Below are positions 21,269-32,674 of a stretch of DNA of 64,000 bases, in pieces (within the stretch, counting starts at the first letter, position 1; every line of letters starts with the position of its first letter). The position numbers were made by a program, and so were the translations under genes. Origin of the DNA: Plantago ovata (Eukaryota; Streptophyta; Magnoliopsida; Lamiales; Plantaginaceae); NCBI GenBank assembly GCA_028274465.1, contig CM051456.1, positions 68,992,753 through 69,056,752 on the forward strand, read 5' to 3'. The notes under the pieces are model-generated. The model saw only the letters and a program-made list of their open reading frames with translations. It ran no database searches and had not been told where the DNA came from.

Positions 21269-23085
21269 TTGCTCTTGATTGTGCAGACTTCAGCCACGAA
21301 GACAAAGGATGCAATCTGGCACTTTGACAGTGGTTGTGGAAAGCACATGACGGGCAACAAGAATAACCTTATAAATTATAGACGGTGGTCTAGAGGTCCA
21401 ACAATAAGGTTTGCTGGTGGAGGCTCCGGTTCTACAAACGGCTATGGTGACGTGAAGTTAGGATGCATTACCATTACGGAGTTCCTTATGTCAAAATCTT
21501 AAGTTTAATCTTTTCAGCATGAGTCAGTTTGCTGACAAAGGATACTTCATCAAAATTAAAAGTGATGAATGTAAACTTATAGATTTCGAGACAAAGAAGG
21601 TTATTATGATTGCAAGAAGATCAGGAGGCCTGTAGATCGTAGATTGGTCTTCAGCAATTGTTGAAAAATGTCTTGTCTCAGATCACGATTGCCTTGTTGA
21701 AAAAGCATGGTTATGGCATAAACGAACAAGTCATATAAACTTCAAGACGCTGAATAAGCTGTCTAAAAAGGCACTTGTAGTTGGATTACCTAAGGTTACT
21801 TTTAAGAAGGATGGTGTTTGCAATGCATGTCAGAAAGGAAAGCAAACCAAATCTTCTTTCAAGAACAAGGCAGTACCGTCAACTACAAAACCTTTACAAC
21901 TCTTGCACATGGACTTCTTTGAATCTTTTTCAACAAGCTATGCTGGTAAGAAGTATGGTCTGGTGGTGGTAGATGACTATTCAAGATTCACTTGGGTAGT
22001 ATTTATCAAACACAAATCTGAAACAAGGACTGAAATACCTAACTTGCTGAATAAGCTTGAAGTCATCAAAAATAACAAGGTAAAAGTCATAAGGACAGAC
22101 CATGGTACTGAGTTTGTAAACCAGTACATAACTGAGTATTGCACTTCAAAAGGCATACAACATCAGTTATCCTCAGTCAGGACACCACAACAAAAACGGT
22201 GTTGCTGAACGGAAGAATCGTACCCTAAAATAAGCCGCAAGAACAATGCTTGCTGACACTGAAATAAGTGAGGCTTATTTGGTTGAAGTGATTAATACCG
22301 CCTGTTACACTCAAAACAGATGTTTGATTACTAAGGAATACAACAAAACTCCATATGAGTTGTTTGTTGGAAGGCCTCCTAATATCACTCATCTAAGAGT
22401 ATTTGGTTGTAAGTGTTTCGTTCTTAATAACGGTAGAGAATACCTAAGAACATTTCAACCAAAGGCAGACGAAGCGATATTTCTCGGTTACTCCTTGCAT
22501 AGTAAAGCTTATAGAGTTTACAACAACAAGGCACAAAAGATCGAAGAATCAGTGCATGTTGTATTCTACGAAAAGACACAAGGAGTGCCTGCTGAAGAAG
22601 AAATATCAGAATGTATGAAAAAGCTAATCATACAAGAGCAAAGAACTGAATCTAATGCTAGGCAAATCAAGTCAGTTGAACTAAATGATGATTCTGACAA
22701 TGACTCCCCTCCCCCAAGTCATGACAAGATAAATATAGTTCACAACAAGGAATTTCCAGCAAAAGACGCAGTTGCTCCGGAAGTTGCTGAAACTATGCAA
22801 CCTCTCGTGCCTGCTGATGAGTTACCACAATCTAGCAATGTTGAACAAGCAGTTGCTGATGAACCAATCTCAGCAGAGACACAAAATCCCAGTAGTACTG
22901 AACAAGTACATGCTGATGAGCAAACATATCCAGATCCAACGAGTAGAAAACCTGTTAATAAATGGATTAGAGATCATCCCTCTACGGATATGATTGGTGA
23001 TATTGATAAACGCCAAGTGACTAGATCCAAAGTTTCTGCTACTCATGGACTTGCTGAAGAAGCAACTGTCGTAGAAGTAGAATCA
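21269..23085 (+). pseudogene. SIRE-like protease and integrase
   Basis: The protease is marked by IWHFDSGCGKHMTGN (catalytic D-S-G) at about 21310. The GAG-pre-integrase motif is seen around 21715-21840 (LWHKRTSHINFKTLNKLSKK and CNACQKGKQTKSSF). The integrase core has Asp in LLHMDFFE, Asp in VVVDDYSRF, Asp in RTDHGTEF and then, after a one-base excess in an A run near 22195, GVAERKNRTL carrying the Glu. The C-terminal chromatin-side part ([20 protein letters not shown]) lies in frame 22246 onward, followed by an acidic linker with VAE/ADE repeats. Stops at about 21500 and 21636 and the frameshift inactivate it. Confidence 0.87.
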
Positions 23086-24641
23086 TTGTTCTCTTGCTTT
23101 GTTTCAGAAATTGAACCTAAAACCATAGAAGAAGCTTTAAAGCATTCTGAATGGATCAAGGCAATGCAAGAAGAACTGGATCAATTTCAAAGGAAAAAAG
23201 TCTGGAAACTTGTACCACTTGCTGAAGGCAAGAAAGCTATTGGTACAAAGTGGGTGTTCAGAAACAAGCTGAGTGAGTCTGGTGAAGTAACAAGAAACAA
23301 AACACGTTTAGTTGCTCAAGGTTACTGTCAGACTGAAGGATTGGACTATGATGAGTCTTATGCACCAGTTGCAAGATTGGATGCAATTAGGTTTTTCTTG
23401 TCCTTTGCTGCTCACAATGACTTCATTGTTTACCAAATGGATGTTAAAAGTGCATTCTTGAGTGGTGAACTTGCTGAAGAAGTCTACTTAGAACAACCCC
23501 TGGCTTTGAACATCCCTCAGAAATCAAGATGGTATACAAGCTTCAGAAAGCTGTATATGGTCTAAAGCAAGCACCAAGAGCATGGTATGATACCTTGGCT
23601 AAGTTCTTGCTGGATAATGGTTTCAAGAAAGGTGAAGTTGATAAAACCTTATTTACCATGAACCATGATGGTAAATTACTCTTAGTTCAAATTTATGTGG
23701 ACGACATAATTTTTGGATCTAAGGACAAGCAACTTTGTGATGATTTTGCCAAACTCATGACAAACAAATTTGAAATGAGTATGATGGGAAATTGAATTAT
23801 TTCCTAGGATTGCAAGTCAAGCAACTCAAAGATGGAATATTCAAAAATCAAGCAAAGTATGCGAAAGAAATGCTCATAAAGTTTAGGATCAAAGAGGAAG
23901 AGAAACCTGAAGATCCCTATGAGTGTTGGTACCAAATTGGGCTATACTAAAGAAGATAAAAGTGTTGAAGAATACAAGTATAGGAAGCTCATTGGCTCCT
24001 TGTTGTATTTAACATCAAGTAGACCTGACATTCAGTATGTTGTTTGTGTGTGTGCAAGATTCCAATCTGATCCAAGAGAATCACACTACAAAAAGGCAAT
24101 TAAGATACTGAAATATGTCAAAGGTACAATCAATGTTGGATTATTGTATCCTAAAGATTCAGGACTTGAGTTGGTAGGTTATTCTGATGCTGATCATGGA
24201 GGATCAACCCTTGATAGAAAAAGTACCTCTGGAACTTGTCAGTTTTTGGGTACTAGATTAATATCATGGTTCAGCAAGAAGCAAACCTGTGTTGCCAATT
24301 CATCTACTGAATCTGAGTACATTGCGGCTGGTTGTTGCACAGCTCAAATCCTATGGATTCAGCAACAATTAAGAGATTATGGTATTTCTGCAAAGAGAAC
24401 ACCAATCTTTTGTGATAATACAAGTGCTATTGCTATCACGCAAAATCCTAAGTTTCACTCAAGGACTAAGCACATTGATATTACACATCAGTTCATTAGA
24501 TATCATGTGGAAAAGGGAGATATTGAGGTTGTGAAAGTAGGTACTGATGATCAACTTGCTGACCTCTTTACTAAGCCCCTACCAGATAATAGATTCGCAA
24601 TGCTAAGGTATAACCTTGGATTGATTGAATTACCTCAATAA
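23086..24641 (+). pseudogene. SIRE-like reverse transcriptase and RNase H
   Basis: RT motifs in order: [44 protein letters not shown], motif [27 protein letters not shown] and catalytic YVDDIIFGS at about 23695. RNase H follows with SRPDIQYVV, YSDADHGGSTLDRKSTSG, STESEYIAAG, DNTSAIAI, HIDITHQFIR and DLFTKPLP, ending at a TAA (24639-24641). One-base losses at about 23498 (a C run) and 23790 (a G run) shift the frame. Catalytic residues are all present, so these defects look recent. Confidence 0.9.
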
Positions 24642-24650
24642 AGGATACAG

Positions 24651-25024
24651 TTGGCAGAATGCTGAAACAGGTATTCAACAAGCCAAAGTACTCTTACTTC
24701 ATTAAAAGATCCTTCCACTAATTTCTTCTAAGAAATGATAGGTCACTACATGATTGCTGAAACAGGCATTCAGCAAGTAATTCCTTCAAAACGGGTATTT
24801 GTTAGGAAACTTGATCACTTGCTGAGACAGGCACTCAGTAAGAGAAAAACCTTAAAGATTGCTGAAACGGGTACTCAGACAATCAAAGATACTTAAACAT
24901 GTATTCAAGTATCATGGGAATATTCTGAGACGGGAACTCAGAAAAGAGCAAAACTCATTTCTCAGATTTTACCAAAAGATGTCTCAAGTATAAAAATAAT
25001 TTACTGATACGGGAACTCAGAAAT
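24651..25024 (+). ncRNA. Array of ~8 stem-loops with constant loop ACRGGNA
   Basis: Immediately after the pol stop, short inverted repeats recur around a near-constant 7-nt loop. Examples: TTGCTGAA/TTCAGCAA with loop ACAGGCA (24754-24776); CTTGCTGAG/CTCAGTAAG with ACAGGCA (24818-24842); TTCTGAG/CTCAGAA with ACGGGAA (24923-24943); CAAA/TTTG plus TTCC/GGAA with ACGGGTA (24781-24808); GATTG-CTGA/TCAG-A-CAATC around ACGGGT (24857-24884); ATTT-CTGA/TCAG-AAAT around ACGGGAA (24999-25024); TTGGC...TGAA/TTCA...GCCAA with ACAGGTA (24651-24686). Arms change together while the loop stays, so a folded RNA element is likely. The role is unknown; position suggests 3'-end formation, packaging or translation control. 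Confidence 0.7.
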
Positions 25025-25409
25025 ATCTTTTGAACTTTAGTAAATATGAGATATCTGATTAAGGAGGAACTTTCAGCAAGTATCTAGGCTATATATGCAA
25101 ACTCGCTGAAAAGATTCTTGTTTATTTCAGCAAGCAATCTAATCCCATAAATCTCGGTAAAATCAATTTGTGACGTTAATCGGGCACAGATAAACTCGTA
25201 ATAATCATGACATGAAATACAATCGTGGCCATTGATTAAAAGGAGTTATTGATCTAACGGTTAACATTACAAAGAGAAATAGTGCTCTGACGGTTTTTGT
25301 TAGTGGGCCACTACACATTTAATGCAAAGGCTCCACTAACGCCTTTGTTTCTCTGTTTTACCCTTGCTGAGAACTCAAATCGATTGAGTTTCTCACACAT
25401 CAAAGACAC
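25025..25409 (+). promoter_or_regulatory. Upstream region of the post-pol gene
   Basis: AT-rich, without ORFs. Candidate plant promoter motifs include CTAACGGTTAAC near 25256 (MYB-type site) and AGTGGGCCACT near 25303 (TCP-type GTGGGCC inside a palindrome), both within 160 bp of the TATA box. Motif calls are by eye; function is inferred. Confidence 0.4.
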
Positions 25410-25417
25410 TATATAAA
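25410..25417 (+). promoter_or_regulatory. TATA box of the post-pol gene
   Basis: TATATAAA lies 141 bp before the ATG at 25551, leaving room for a start site near 25440 and a ~110-nt leader. A second TATATAAAG sits right before the ATG (about 25540) and is too close to serve that ATG. Confidence 0.55.
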
Positions 25418-25550
25418 GAAGGAGTTAGAGAAATGACAAAAATTTTTAACTCACATTTCCTTTCTCTGCAAATTTTAGCCTGAATCTACTGTACCTCCGG
25501 TGAAAAGCAAACGATCTTTATCGTACACATTTTCTTCTCTATATAAAGAA

Positions 25551-28500
25551 ATGGCACCAAAAAGACAATCATCTAAGACCTCCAAGTCGTCAAAGGTTGA
25601 CAGTGCTGAGTAACGCACTGCTCCGGTGACTACTCCGACAACAAACACAGCGAAAGTTGTGTTGAAAAACGACAGAATTACCGAAAAACCCATGCCTCCT
25701 TCATATCTTGACACTATAAAGTGTGAGATGATGATGCAATGGGGTGGTTTTGCTAAAGAGAAGTATATCCGATACTTCTATGAACAAGAAATGGACGGTG
25801 ACAATGAAGAGGCGCTTGACTTTATCAAGCAGCAAGGCCTCATTCACTTTGTAACTGCTCGCCCTAAGCAAGTGAGCATGTTAGATACAATGGAGTTCTA
25901 CAATAATGCAGAAATCCAGTCCCTAACTGATAGTCAAGGGGTCACTAAAAAAGTGATCTTTACTACAGTTCAGAACACGCAAATAGTCCTGAAATGGACT
26001 GATTTAGCGGAAATCTTTCAGATTCCAACCACTGGAACTGAAGATGACATCACTGCCACTGATGAAGAGATAGAAGCCTTCTATAGTGATGTCAGAAATG
26101 AGAAAATGAAGAAAGGAGAGATTTCTCCCGTGACTTGGACAAAGCACGTTAAGAGAAAGCATCTCTGCCATTCACTTGGTCTAGTAGCTCTGCTACTAAT
26201 GAAAGTCTTGGACTCCCAAGTTGGAGGAATAGACCAAGTAGGCCTGAGAAGGTGGCCGCTGCTGATGCATATCTATGAGAACAAAACGGAGCTCAACTGG
26301 GCTAAGTACATTTTCAACAGACTTGTTGATTGTGTTACTAAGTTCAAGGTTAAGGTGGAAGACAACAAAGTCTCACCTACCTTCCCAGTCATGTATGGAC
26401 TGAAGATATGCTTTATCCTTGAACATTTCAGGATTCAGCTGAGAAACCCATTGCCAATCAAGAAATCTGTATGCAATGTGGGAAGAGCCTTCTACAAGCA
26501 GAATGTACCTAAGACTGCTGGCAAGAAACTTGAAAAATCTAAGAAGACAACAGTTGCAAATGTTGTCAGCACAAGCCAGCAAGAAAGGTATACAACAGCT
26601 GCAGATGTCACCACTCAGCAACTTAGAGATGAAACTGCTGTAGATGGTGGTGACAGAGATGAAACTGCTCTAGATGGTGATCATGCTGACACCACTACAC
26701 CCGTTGCTGAAAATGCAACTACTGACGCCTCTGCTGGGAAACTCGAAAAATCAAAGAAGAAAAAGAGGAAAGCTGATGATGACACTCAGACTGCAGCGTC
26801 ATCAGCAAACCCCGTCCCCAAGAGAAAAAGGACAAATAACCCAAGAAAGAAAACACTGGCTCGCAAGTCAGTACCAATTCTCCATGATCTCTCGGACGAT
26901 TCACAAGCAGTTGCTGAAAAGCAAACTCCAGTAGATGTTCACAAGGTGGTTACTAAAACCTATGTCAGCAACGTTGAAGTGTTTGCGGAAGCCTTCAACA
27001 ATCAATTTAATGTTGATCCTTCTACTGTGAATAGACCACAAGGCAGTAGAAATGAAATTCCTGCCCAAGTCCCAGATATCTACATTGTAGATAATCTTGA
27101 TGATCCGACTCTAGAACGGGTAACTGATATTGCTGTTGATATAAGAACCGCGGCACTTGCTGAAGCTGCCGTTGCTGAAAAGATGATTGCTGAACAAGCA
27201 ACTCATCAGGTTGCTGAAGAACGAGTTACTGAGACCGCAATGGTTCAAGTCCCAGAGGTTGCAGAAGCAACACAAGAAGCATTATTCGACGACGCATCTC
27301 GCGATGCTGAGAATACTGGCCCCAGTTCACCAAAACATCAATTGACAAAGTCCAGCTTGTACCAGAAGAAATAAGTCATCAAATGGAGTTGGATATTGAA
27401 GAAACATCCGACAAATCAATAGATGTTTTTATGACAAGAAGTGAGCTTAAGGGTCAAGATGCTTCCGCTCAACTTGTCATTTCAGAGACAATGGAGATAG
27501 CTGAAACCGCACAGCTTTCTCAAATAGAGCTAGAGAAGAAGTCTGTTGAAGAAACAGTCCCAGAAACTGAAGAAATTGTGAATGCTGAGAGGACTGTGTC
27601 ACCACCTGTCCTTCTTCAGCAGGTAGTTAACTCAACCATAAGCAAAACTTCACTTTTTGAAACTCAATCTTTTGCTAATATTATGATTTCTCTACAGACT
27701 TCTAAAGATGCAAGTCAGACGGCTCCTGAAGCCTCTGCACCAGAATCAACACTTCCTGCTCAGCAGGTAGTTAAAGTTTTTGGTAAAACAACTAAGTTTG
27801 ACAACTTAGTACTTGTATCTAACTCATATTTATTTCAGGATGAACAAATGGAGGATGCTTCTTAAGCTCCTCAACGAATGGAAATTGTACCAGCACAAAC
27901 AAGTGTGCAACATGAGCTTGCTGAAACTCAGCAGGTAATTCATGTTTCAGCTTTGGACTCTAAGACAATTATCCAAACCTCTCCTGATCTAAATATTATT
28001 CTTTTTCAGGCCCTAAAGGAGACCACTGAAGTGGTTCACATCACTGAAGATCCAAAAGTGAGTTCTGAGGAACATTACTTCGACTTCAAAAGAACAACCT
28101 TATCAAGAGTTGCTAAGTCTGTCAGCAACTGGCAAAGGTACAGAAGGATGGATTTTTCTGATCTCCATCTTCATCTATAAAATGAGAAAAAGAGATCTTC
28201 TCTGCTGAAGCTCGAGACGTTTGTCCACTCCATACTTCCTCAAGAAATGTCATATTCTCAGCTAATGAGCTCGAATCTGATTGCTCAAATCATAGAGAAT
28301 ATGAAGGAGAAATTTAAGAGTGCCTCTCCAGCTGAACAAGCTGTGATGCTCAAAGGTTCATTTGTACCTGTGGTGGCTGATCCCCACAAAATCAATGAAG
28401 AAGAGGAAGTGAAGAGTGTTGTTTTATACAAGCATCTCGAGCTAGTTATTTTGACTGATGATGATGAAGAGGAAGAAGATGAAAACATCCCCACTGATCC

Positions 28501-29402
28501 CAGTGATGATGAAGGGAAAGATTCAAAGGAAAAAAAGGACGACGATGATGACAATCAAGGTCCTAGTCCTGATGCTGGTGGACTAAAAATGACAGTTGCT
28601 GAAACTGAGAAACAAGACAATCAGCAAGCTGAACAAACACCAACTCAACATGAATCTCAACCTGCTCCTGCTGAAACTGAAAATCAAGCACCTGTACAAG
28701 GCGCTGATACTGAGGAAGAATACGCCAGAAAGCGAGCCACTTTGAAACATGGCAATGGCAAACTTTCTGATGCCGAGTTATCTTTACTCGATGCCAAGGT
28801 CACTGATACAAACCTTGATGATGAAGAAGAATTGGATGAAGATTACCAAAGAGCACTTCAAAATAGTCTCCAAATTCATGCAAGGCACACGAAGAATTTG
28901 GATATTGCTCAATCTTCAGGAGTAAAGCCAAAGGAAGTCCCCTCTCTTCCTTACTACTGGTGAAACTCCAGCAATTGAGTCTCAAACGTTGCCTTCAGCA
29001 ACTACTCAATTAAAACCTACTACTGGTGAAACTCCAGTCGTTGAGTCTGAAGCGTTGCCATCAGCAACCACTCAACCAAAAGGGAATGAAGCTGCCGACT
29101 TAGGTTCCAAGGTTGCTGGCCTTGATGAATCTGAGGATGAAGATGATCTATCAACAAATGAGGATGAAAATTCCAAGAAAGACCCCAAAGTGGTTGAAAT
29201 TCCTCCTCCTGACTATGAAAATGATGAAGGAGATGACTTGAGAGGAGAATTGCTGTTACAAGATGATCAATTTGCTTCAGAGCTTAAAGTTCATTCCTTG
29301 ACCCCTAATCTAGTGCTGTTTCCACGTGTGGAAGAGTTTACTCCAAGAATTTTGGCACTTAGGGAAGTCCACAAAGCCTGCAAAGCTGAAGATTATGCAC
29401 TG
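25551..29402 (+). pseudogene. Post-pol gene of the SIRE-like element, 5' part
   Basis: ATG at 25551 (MAPKRQSSKTSKSSK) opens a frame with one TAA at about 25611, then a 582-residue stretch to 27374. The N-terminal ~250 residues look globular (SYLDTIKCEMMMQWGGFAKE, VTWTKHVKRKHLCHSLGLVA, WPLLMHIYENKTELNWAKYI). This recalls plant 'putative transposon protein' domains linked to retroelements, but I cannot name it with confidence. The remainder is low complexity, acidic and Lys-rich, with NLS-like KKKKRK and KRKRTNNPRKK and many VAE/AEK units. A frameshift in CAAAACATC (about 27330), stops at 27863 and 28178 and a shift near 28940 break it. A 60-bp tandem unit (GETPxVES, about 28950-29075) lies near the break, where the TR-GAG element inserted. 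Role unknown; it occupies the env-like position. Confidence 0.75.
27623..28009 (+). other. Three intron-like, in-frame cassettes in the post-pol gene
   Basis: Three segments start right after CAGCAG with GTAGTTA, GTAGTTA and GTAATTC and end with T-rich tracts plus CAG: 27623-27697 (75 bp), 27767-27838 (72 bp) and 27935-28009 (75 bp). All lengths are multiples of three and none holds an in-frame stop. They are therefore either short introns whose retention keeps the frame, or a ~25-residue peptide repeat starting QQV(V/I). The flanking pieces of 69 and 96 bp suggest tandem duplication of an exon-intron unit. Confidence 0.55.
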
Positions 29403-30793
29403 TGATGATGTCGTTTTTCACCAATTAAATTTGTTTAATAGCCAAAGAACACTTATCACTACACAAACTAGAGTGCAATGGCAAGTTGTCCCCGAGTGTC
29501 GTTCTCTCGGGACTTAACGTGGCTTTGTTTGTGGTTTTTGCTAGTTATTTCAGACAACGTGTTCAAGTGTTTATAGAATTGTTTTCTTAGAACAAAGCAA
29601 CGAGAAATCAGATTGTTGTAATCAAGTTTGGAAAACGGTTGGTGGTAGAAATCAAATACACATGCATGGGCTACGAATATGCTCACAAGTTCAGTGCGTA
29701 AAACCTTCGATCAAGTCTGCTAAGCAACTCGTCTAGGTAACTTTCAAGACACACATCATAAAAGACTACTATCAATACTTTAGAGGTGCTTGTCACTAAC
29801 ACCATTTATCTCGCATGCTGCAAATCTCTAACATACAATCCTACAGCTTTCATTGACCAAGAGTTTGTCACTATACTCAATTCGAATATATTTTATAGGC
29901 AACTAAGAATCATATGAAGGAATTTGCAGCAAGATTGAATCACAATCTCATGTAAGCATAAACATAACCCATAGCATGCATATTCTACATTCTACCACCA
30001 ACACAAAGGATTTAGCTACTCATATTCATCAACATAGACATCAAATCATATGAATTGTAAATAGAATACATCAAATCAAACTACTAGACAAGAGATAATG
30101 ATACAATGTTACCACCAAGCTGTCACTAATCGGTGGGTATTGATGAAAACCTCTCCGTAGATGAAACAATGGATGCAATCCTATGCCAAAACCTTTAATC
30201 CAATCTAAAATACAATGTAATCTGAGTTTTCTCTGAGTTTTGGGGCTTAGGAGCTCTGCCAAAACGAAGCCAATGTTCAAAAGTATGGAAAAAGTAACTG
30301 AAGATCAGATTTAAGAAGGAAAATCCGAAAACGTAACCGCTGCCAAGCGGACCGCTTGGAGAGGCCAAGCGGAGCGCTTGGCAAGCGAAGCCTTGGGCCC
30401 TCCAAGCGCTTCGCTTGGATGCTGTGCCAAAACTCCTGGAAAATGAAGCGGAGCGCTTCACTATTCCAGGCGCTTAGCTTGGCTCCTGGGCAGATTTTTG
30501 TCTTCCAACTCAATCTTTTTGCCCTCGGGTGCCTTGGACTCATCCTTCTCAATGCTTATTGATGCTCAAGCACTCACGAACAAGCCGTGGAGATCAAGAA
30601 ACTTCAACGGGGCCATTTTCTATCAAAAAAGCTCATTTTTAGCTCCAAAAACGCCATTTCGTTCCTAAGTGCCTGAAAATGCAGAAAACACAAAACGTGA
30701 CACTATTGTACAAAACTAACCAAAATACAAGGCTAGAAGATAGCAAAAGAAGGTAAAAAAGACAAGATGAACGCGTCAAAAATACGTTCATCA
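29403..30793 (-). repeat. TR-GAG 3' LTR (left copy)
   Basis: It starts on minus at 30793 (TGATGAACGTATTTTTGACG) and ends at 29403. A cluster of palindromes of the form CAAGCG-N3-CGCTTG lies at 30341-30421, with a diverged copy at 30446-30481. It has about 20 bp more than the right LTR, mostly one extra palindrome unit. Confidence 0.92.
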
Positions 30794-32674
30794 AACTCCC
30801 CAAACCAAACCTTTGCTTGTCCCCAAGCAACAAACTATCCTAAGTGCAACACAAAAGGAGTCTCATGCCAAGTAAAGTGAACTAATCTATTGAATCTACC
30901 AAATGCTTATGAACAAAACCAAATGAGCATGACATGCAAGTAGGTTGAAGAATGCCTCGATAGCGAATATACACATTCTCATGTGCACTTGGTTAAGCAA
31001 AGGAGTCTCTCGTAACATCTTCTACCTGGACCTGGTCAGTGACGACACAATGATGCATGTTATCATACTACAATTGCCCCGTGCCTATGAAACCGTGGGC
31101 TTACAACTGTTCACCAAGCGAGACTTTTCCTCAAGAAAGGGCGAACCAATACTGGCTCTCATCAAACGAAGGAGGGTTCCCTTAGAAAGATAACACTCCC
31201 CTATTCTACCCAGACTCTCAAGAATGAGCCTATTTCAACCACTTCTTGAATAGCAAGACGAGGATGGTCAGGAACAGGCCTTGGACAAAGGCGACACGAA
31301 ACGAAAGATAGAATTTACAACTCGATACTTCACAAGGACAAAATATTTACATGACACTTGACACTCCGAGACTGCTTTTGGCTTGCAACGACCCTTCTTT
31401 TGCTTTTGGGTCTTATTCTTTATTTTCTTTCTTTTTTTTTCTTATTTTCTCTTTTTCTTTTCTCTTTTTTCTTTTTCTTTTTTTTCTTTTTATATAGGGG
31501 CAAGCAGCAGTACTAAGTGTCAAAAACACCTCCCCAAACCTATTTGAATGAATAGGTTGGGACAAAAAACAAAAATAAAAATAAAAAAGAAAAAGAAAAC
31601 TTTACAACGACTCAAGGACGAAAGACAAGATCAATAAGGCAACCCCCTTCCCAAACCTATTCAATAGAATAGGTTTAATACAAGGAATCGCACACCTCAC
31701 ACTACCTCCTTCCTAGGCATTTGGCAATCTCTAATCGAGGTGAAGAACTTGTCGCCTCTTACGTACATAATTACACGGGTTACAACCATAGACTCTAACA
31801 TGCATCATTTTATAAGGCCATCGTGAACCGCAGCAGAAGAAACACCACTGAAGGTGATGTCGAGACTACTAAGCTTAACTAGTGCACATGTGAATGTGAC
31901 AAACCAAGCGAGACAAGCCTCAAACTACTTGCAAAGTGATGCAACATATGATCAATGGTCATAAACTCTTAGTCTACTCAATAAAAAGTTCAAAAGACTT
32001 GGCAATAAACTCCACACACAACAACGTGCAACAACTAATCTAGGGATCATATGCATGCAAAAATTTGAAAAAAACACGACAAATCACATGAACTTGAGTA
32101 AAATCAGGCATGTACGAACCACACAAGCATATAGTACTGAAAATCAATACCCCCTCCCCAAACCTAAACTTTTGCTCGTCCTCGAGCAAAGAAAAGTTGA
32201 ATGAAAAGGAAAAATTGGACTGAAAGTACACTTCCCTCAGATAAAGGTTCGTGTCCAATCTCCTATATATGAGTAGTACCTGAAAGGACTCAAGAAACAT
32301 GTGAAAACGGGTGCACAAAGGTGAGAAGAATGGAAAAAACGAGGAAAATCTGGGTACAGGGTCCAGGCGGACCGCTTGGCGGGAGCCAAGCGGTCCGCTT
32401 GTCAAGCGGAGGGCTTGGGAGGCTCCAGGCGCTCCGCTTGAAATTCCAGTAATTTTTTTTGATTTACTGAAGATTCAAGCGGACCGCTTGGCCCTTCCAA
32501 GCGCTTCGCTTGGCTCTGTTTCCAGATTTTCGATGTTTTTTCCTATCTTAATCGCCTAAGGCACCAAGACAAACACTAGACTAAACGAATCACGACAAAA
32601 GGCACACAGGCCACAACTACAAAAGCAATAAAAAGGAAAACTAAACTACATGCAAAGAATTACCACAAAGGTTA
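30794..32674 (-). other. TR-GAG 3' non-coding interior and polypurine tract
   Basis: The PPT next to the 3' LTR reads GGTTTGGTTTGGGGAGTT on minus (30794-30811). Similar GGTTTGGGGAG motifs recur at about 31535, 31650 and 32153. The last is part of a ~30-bp stretch that also repeats the GGACAAGC-like sequence beside the true PPT. A pyrimidine tract (31395-31496) faces an A-rich tract (31560-31605), and hairpins AAACCTATTC/GAATAGGTTT (31654-31677) and CCAAACCTATT/AATAGGTTGG (31540-31560) occur. Palindromes CAAGCG-N3-CGCTTG return at 32362-32515. No ORF of interest is present. Confidence 0.7.

Noticed and set aside
25025-29402. Reading the post-pol gene as a retroviral-like envelope
   Set aside because: No signal peptide, hydrophobic transmembrane segment or Cys pattern is visible; only its position is env-like.
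30195-30562. Overlapping ORFs on both strands in the TR-GAG LTR (repeated at 34660-35009)
   Set aside because: They are by-products of the stop-poor CAAGCG palindromes and occur in both LTR copies.
31395-31605. Poly-pyrimidine and A-rich tracts as a retroposon tail
   Set aside because: They lie within the TR-GAG interior with no duplication or body that would mark a separate insertion.
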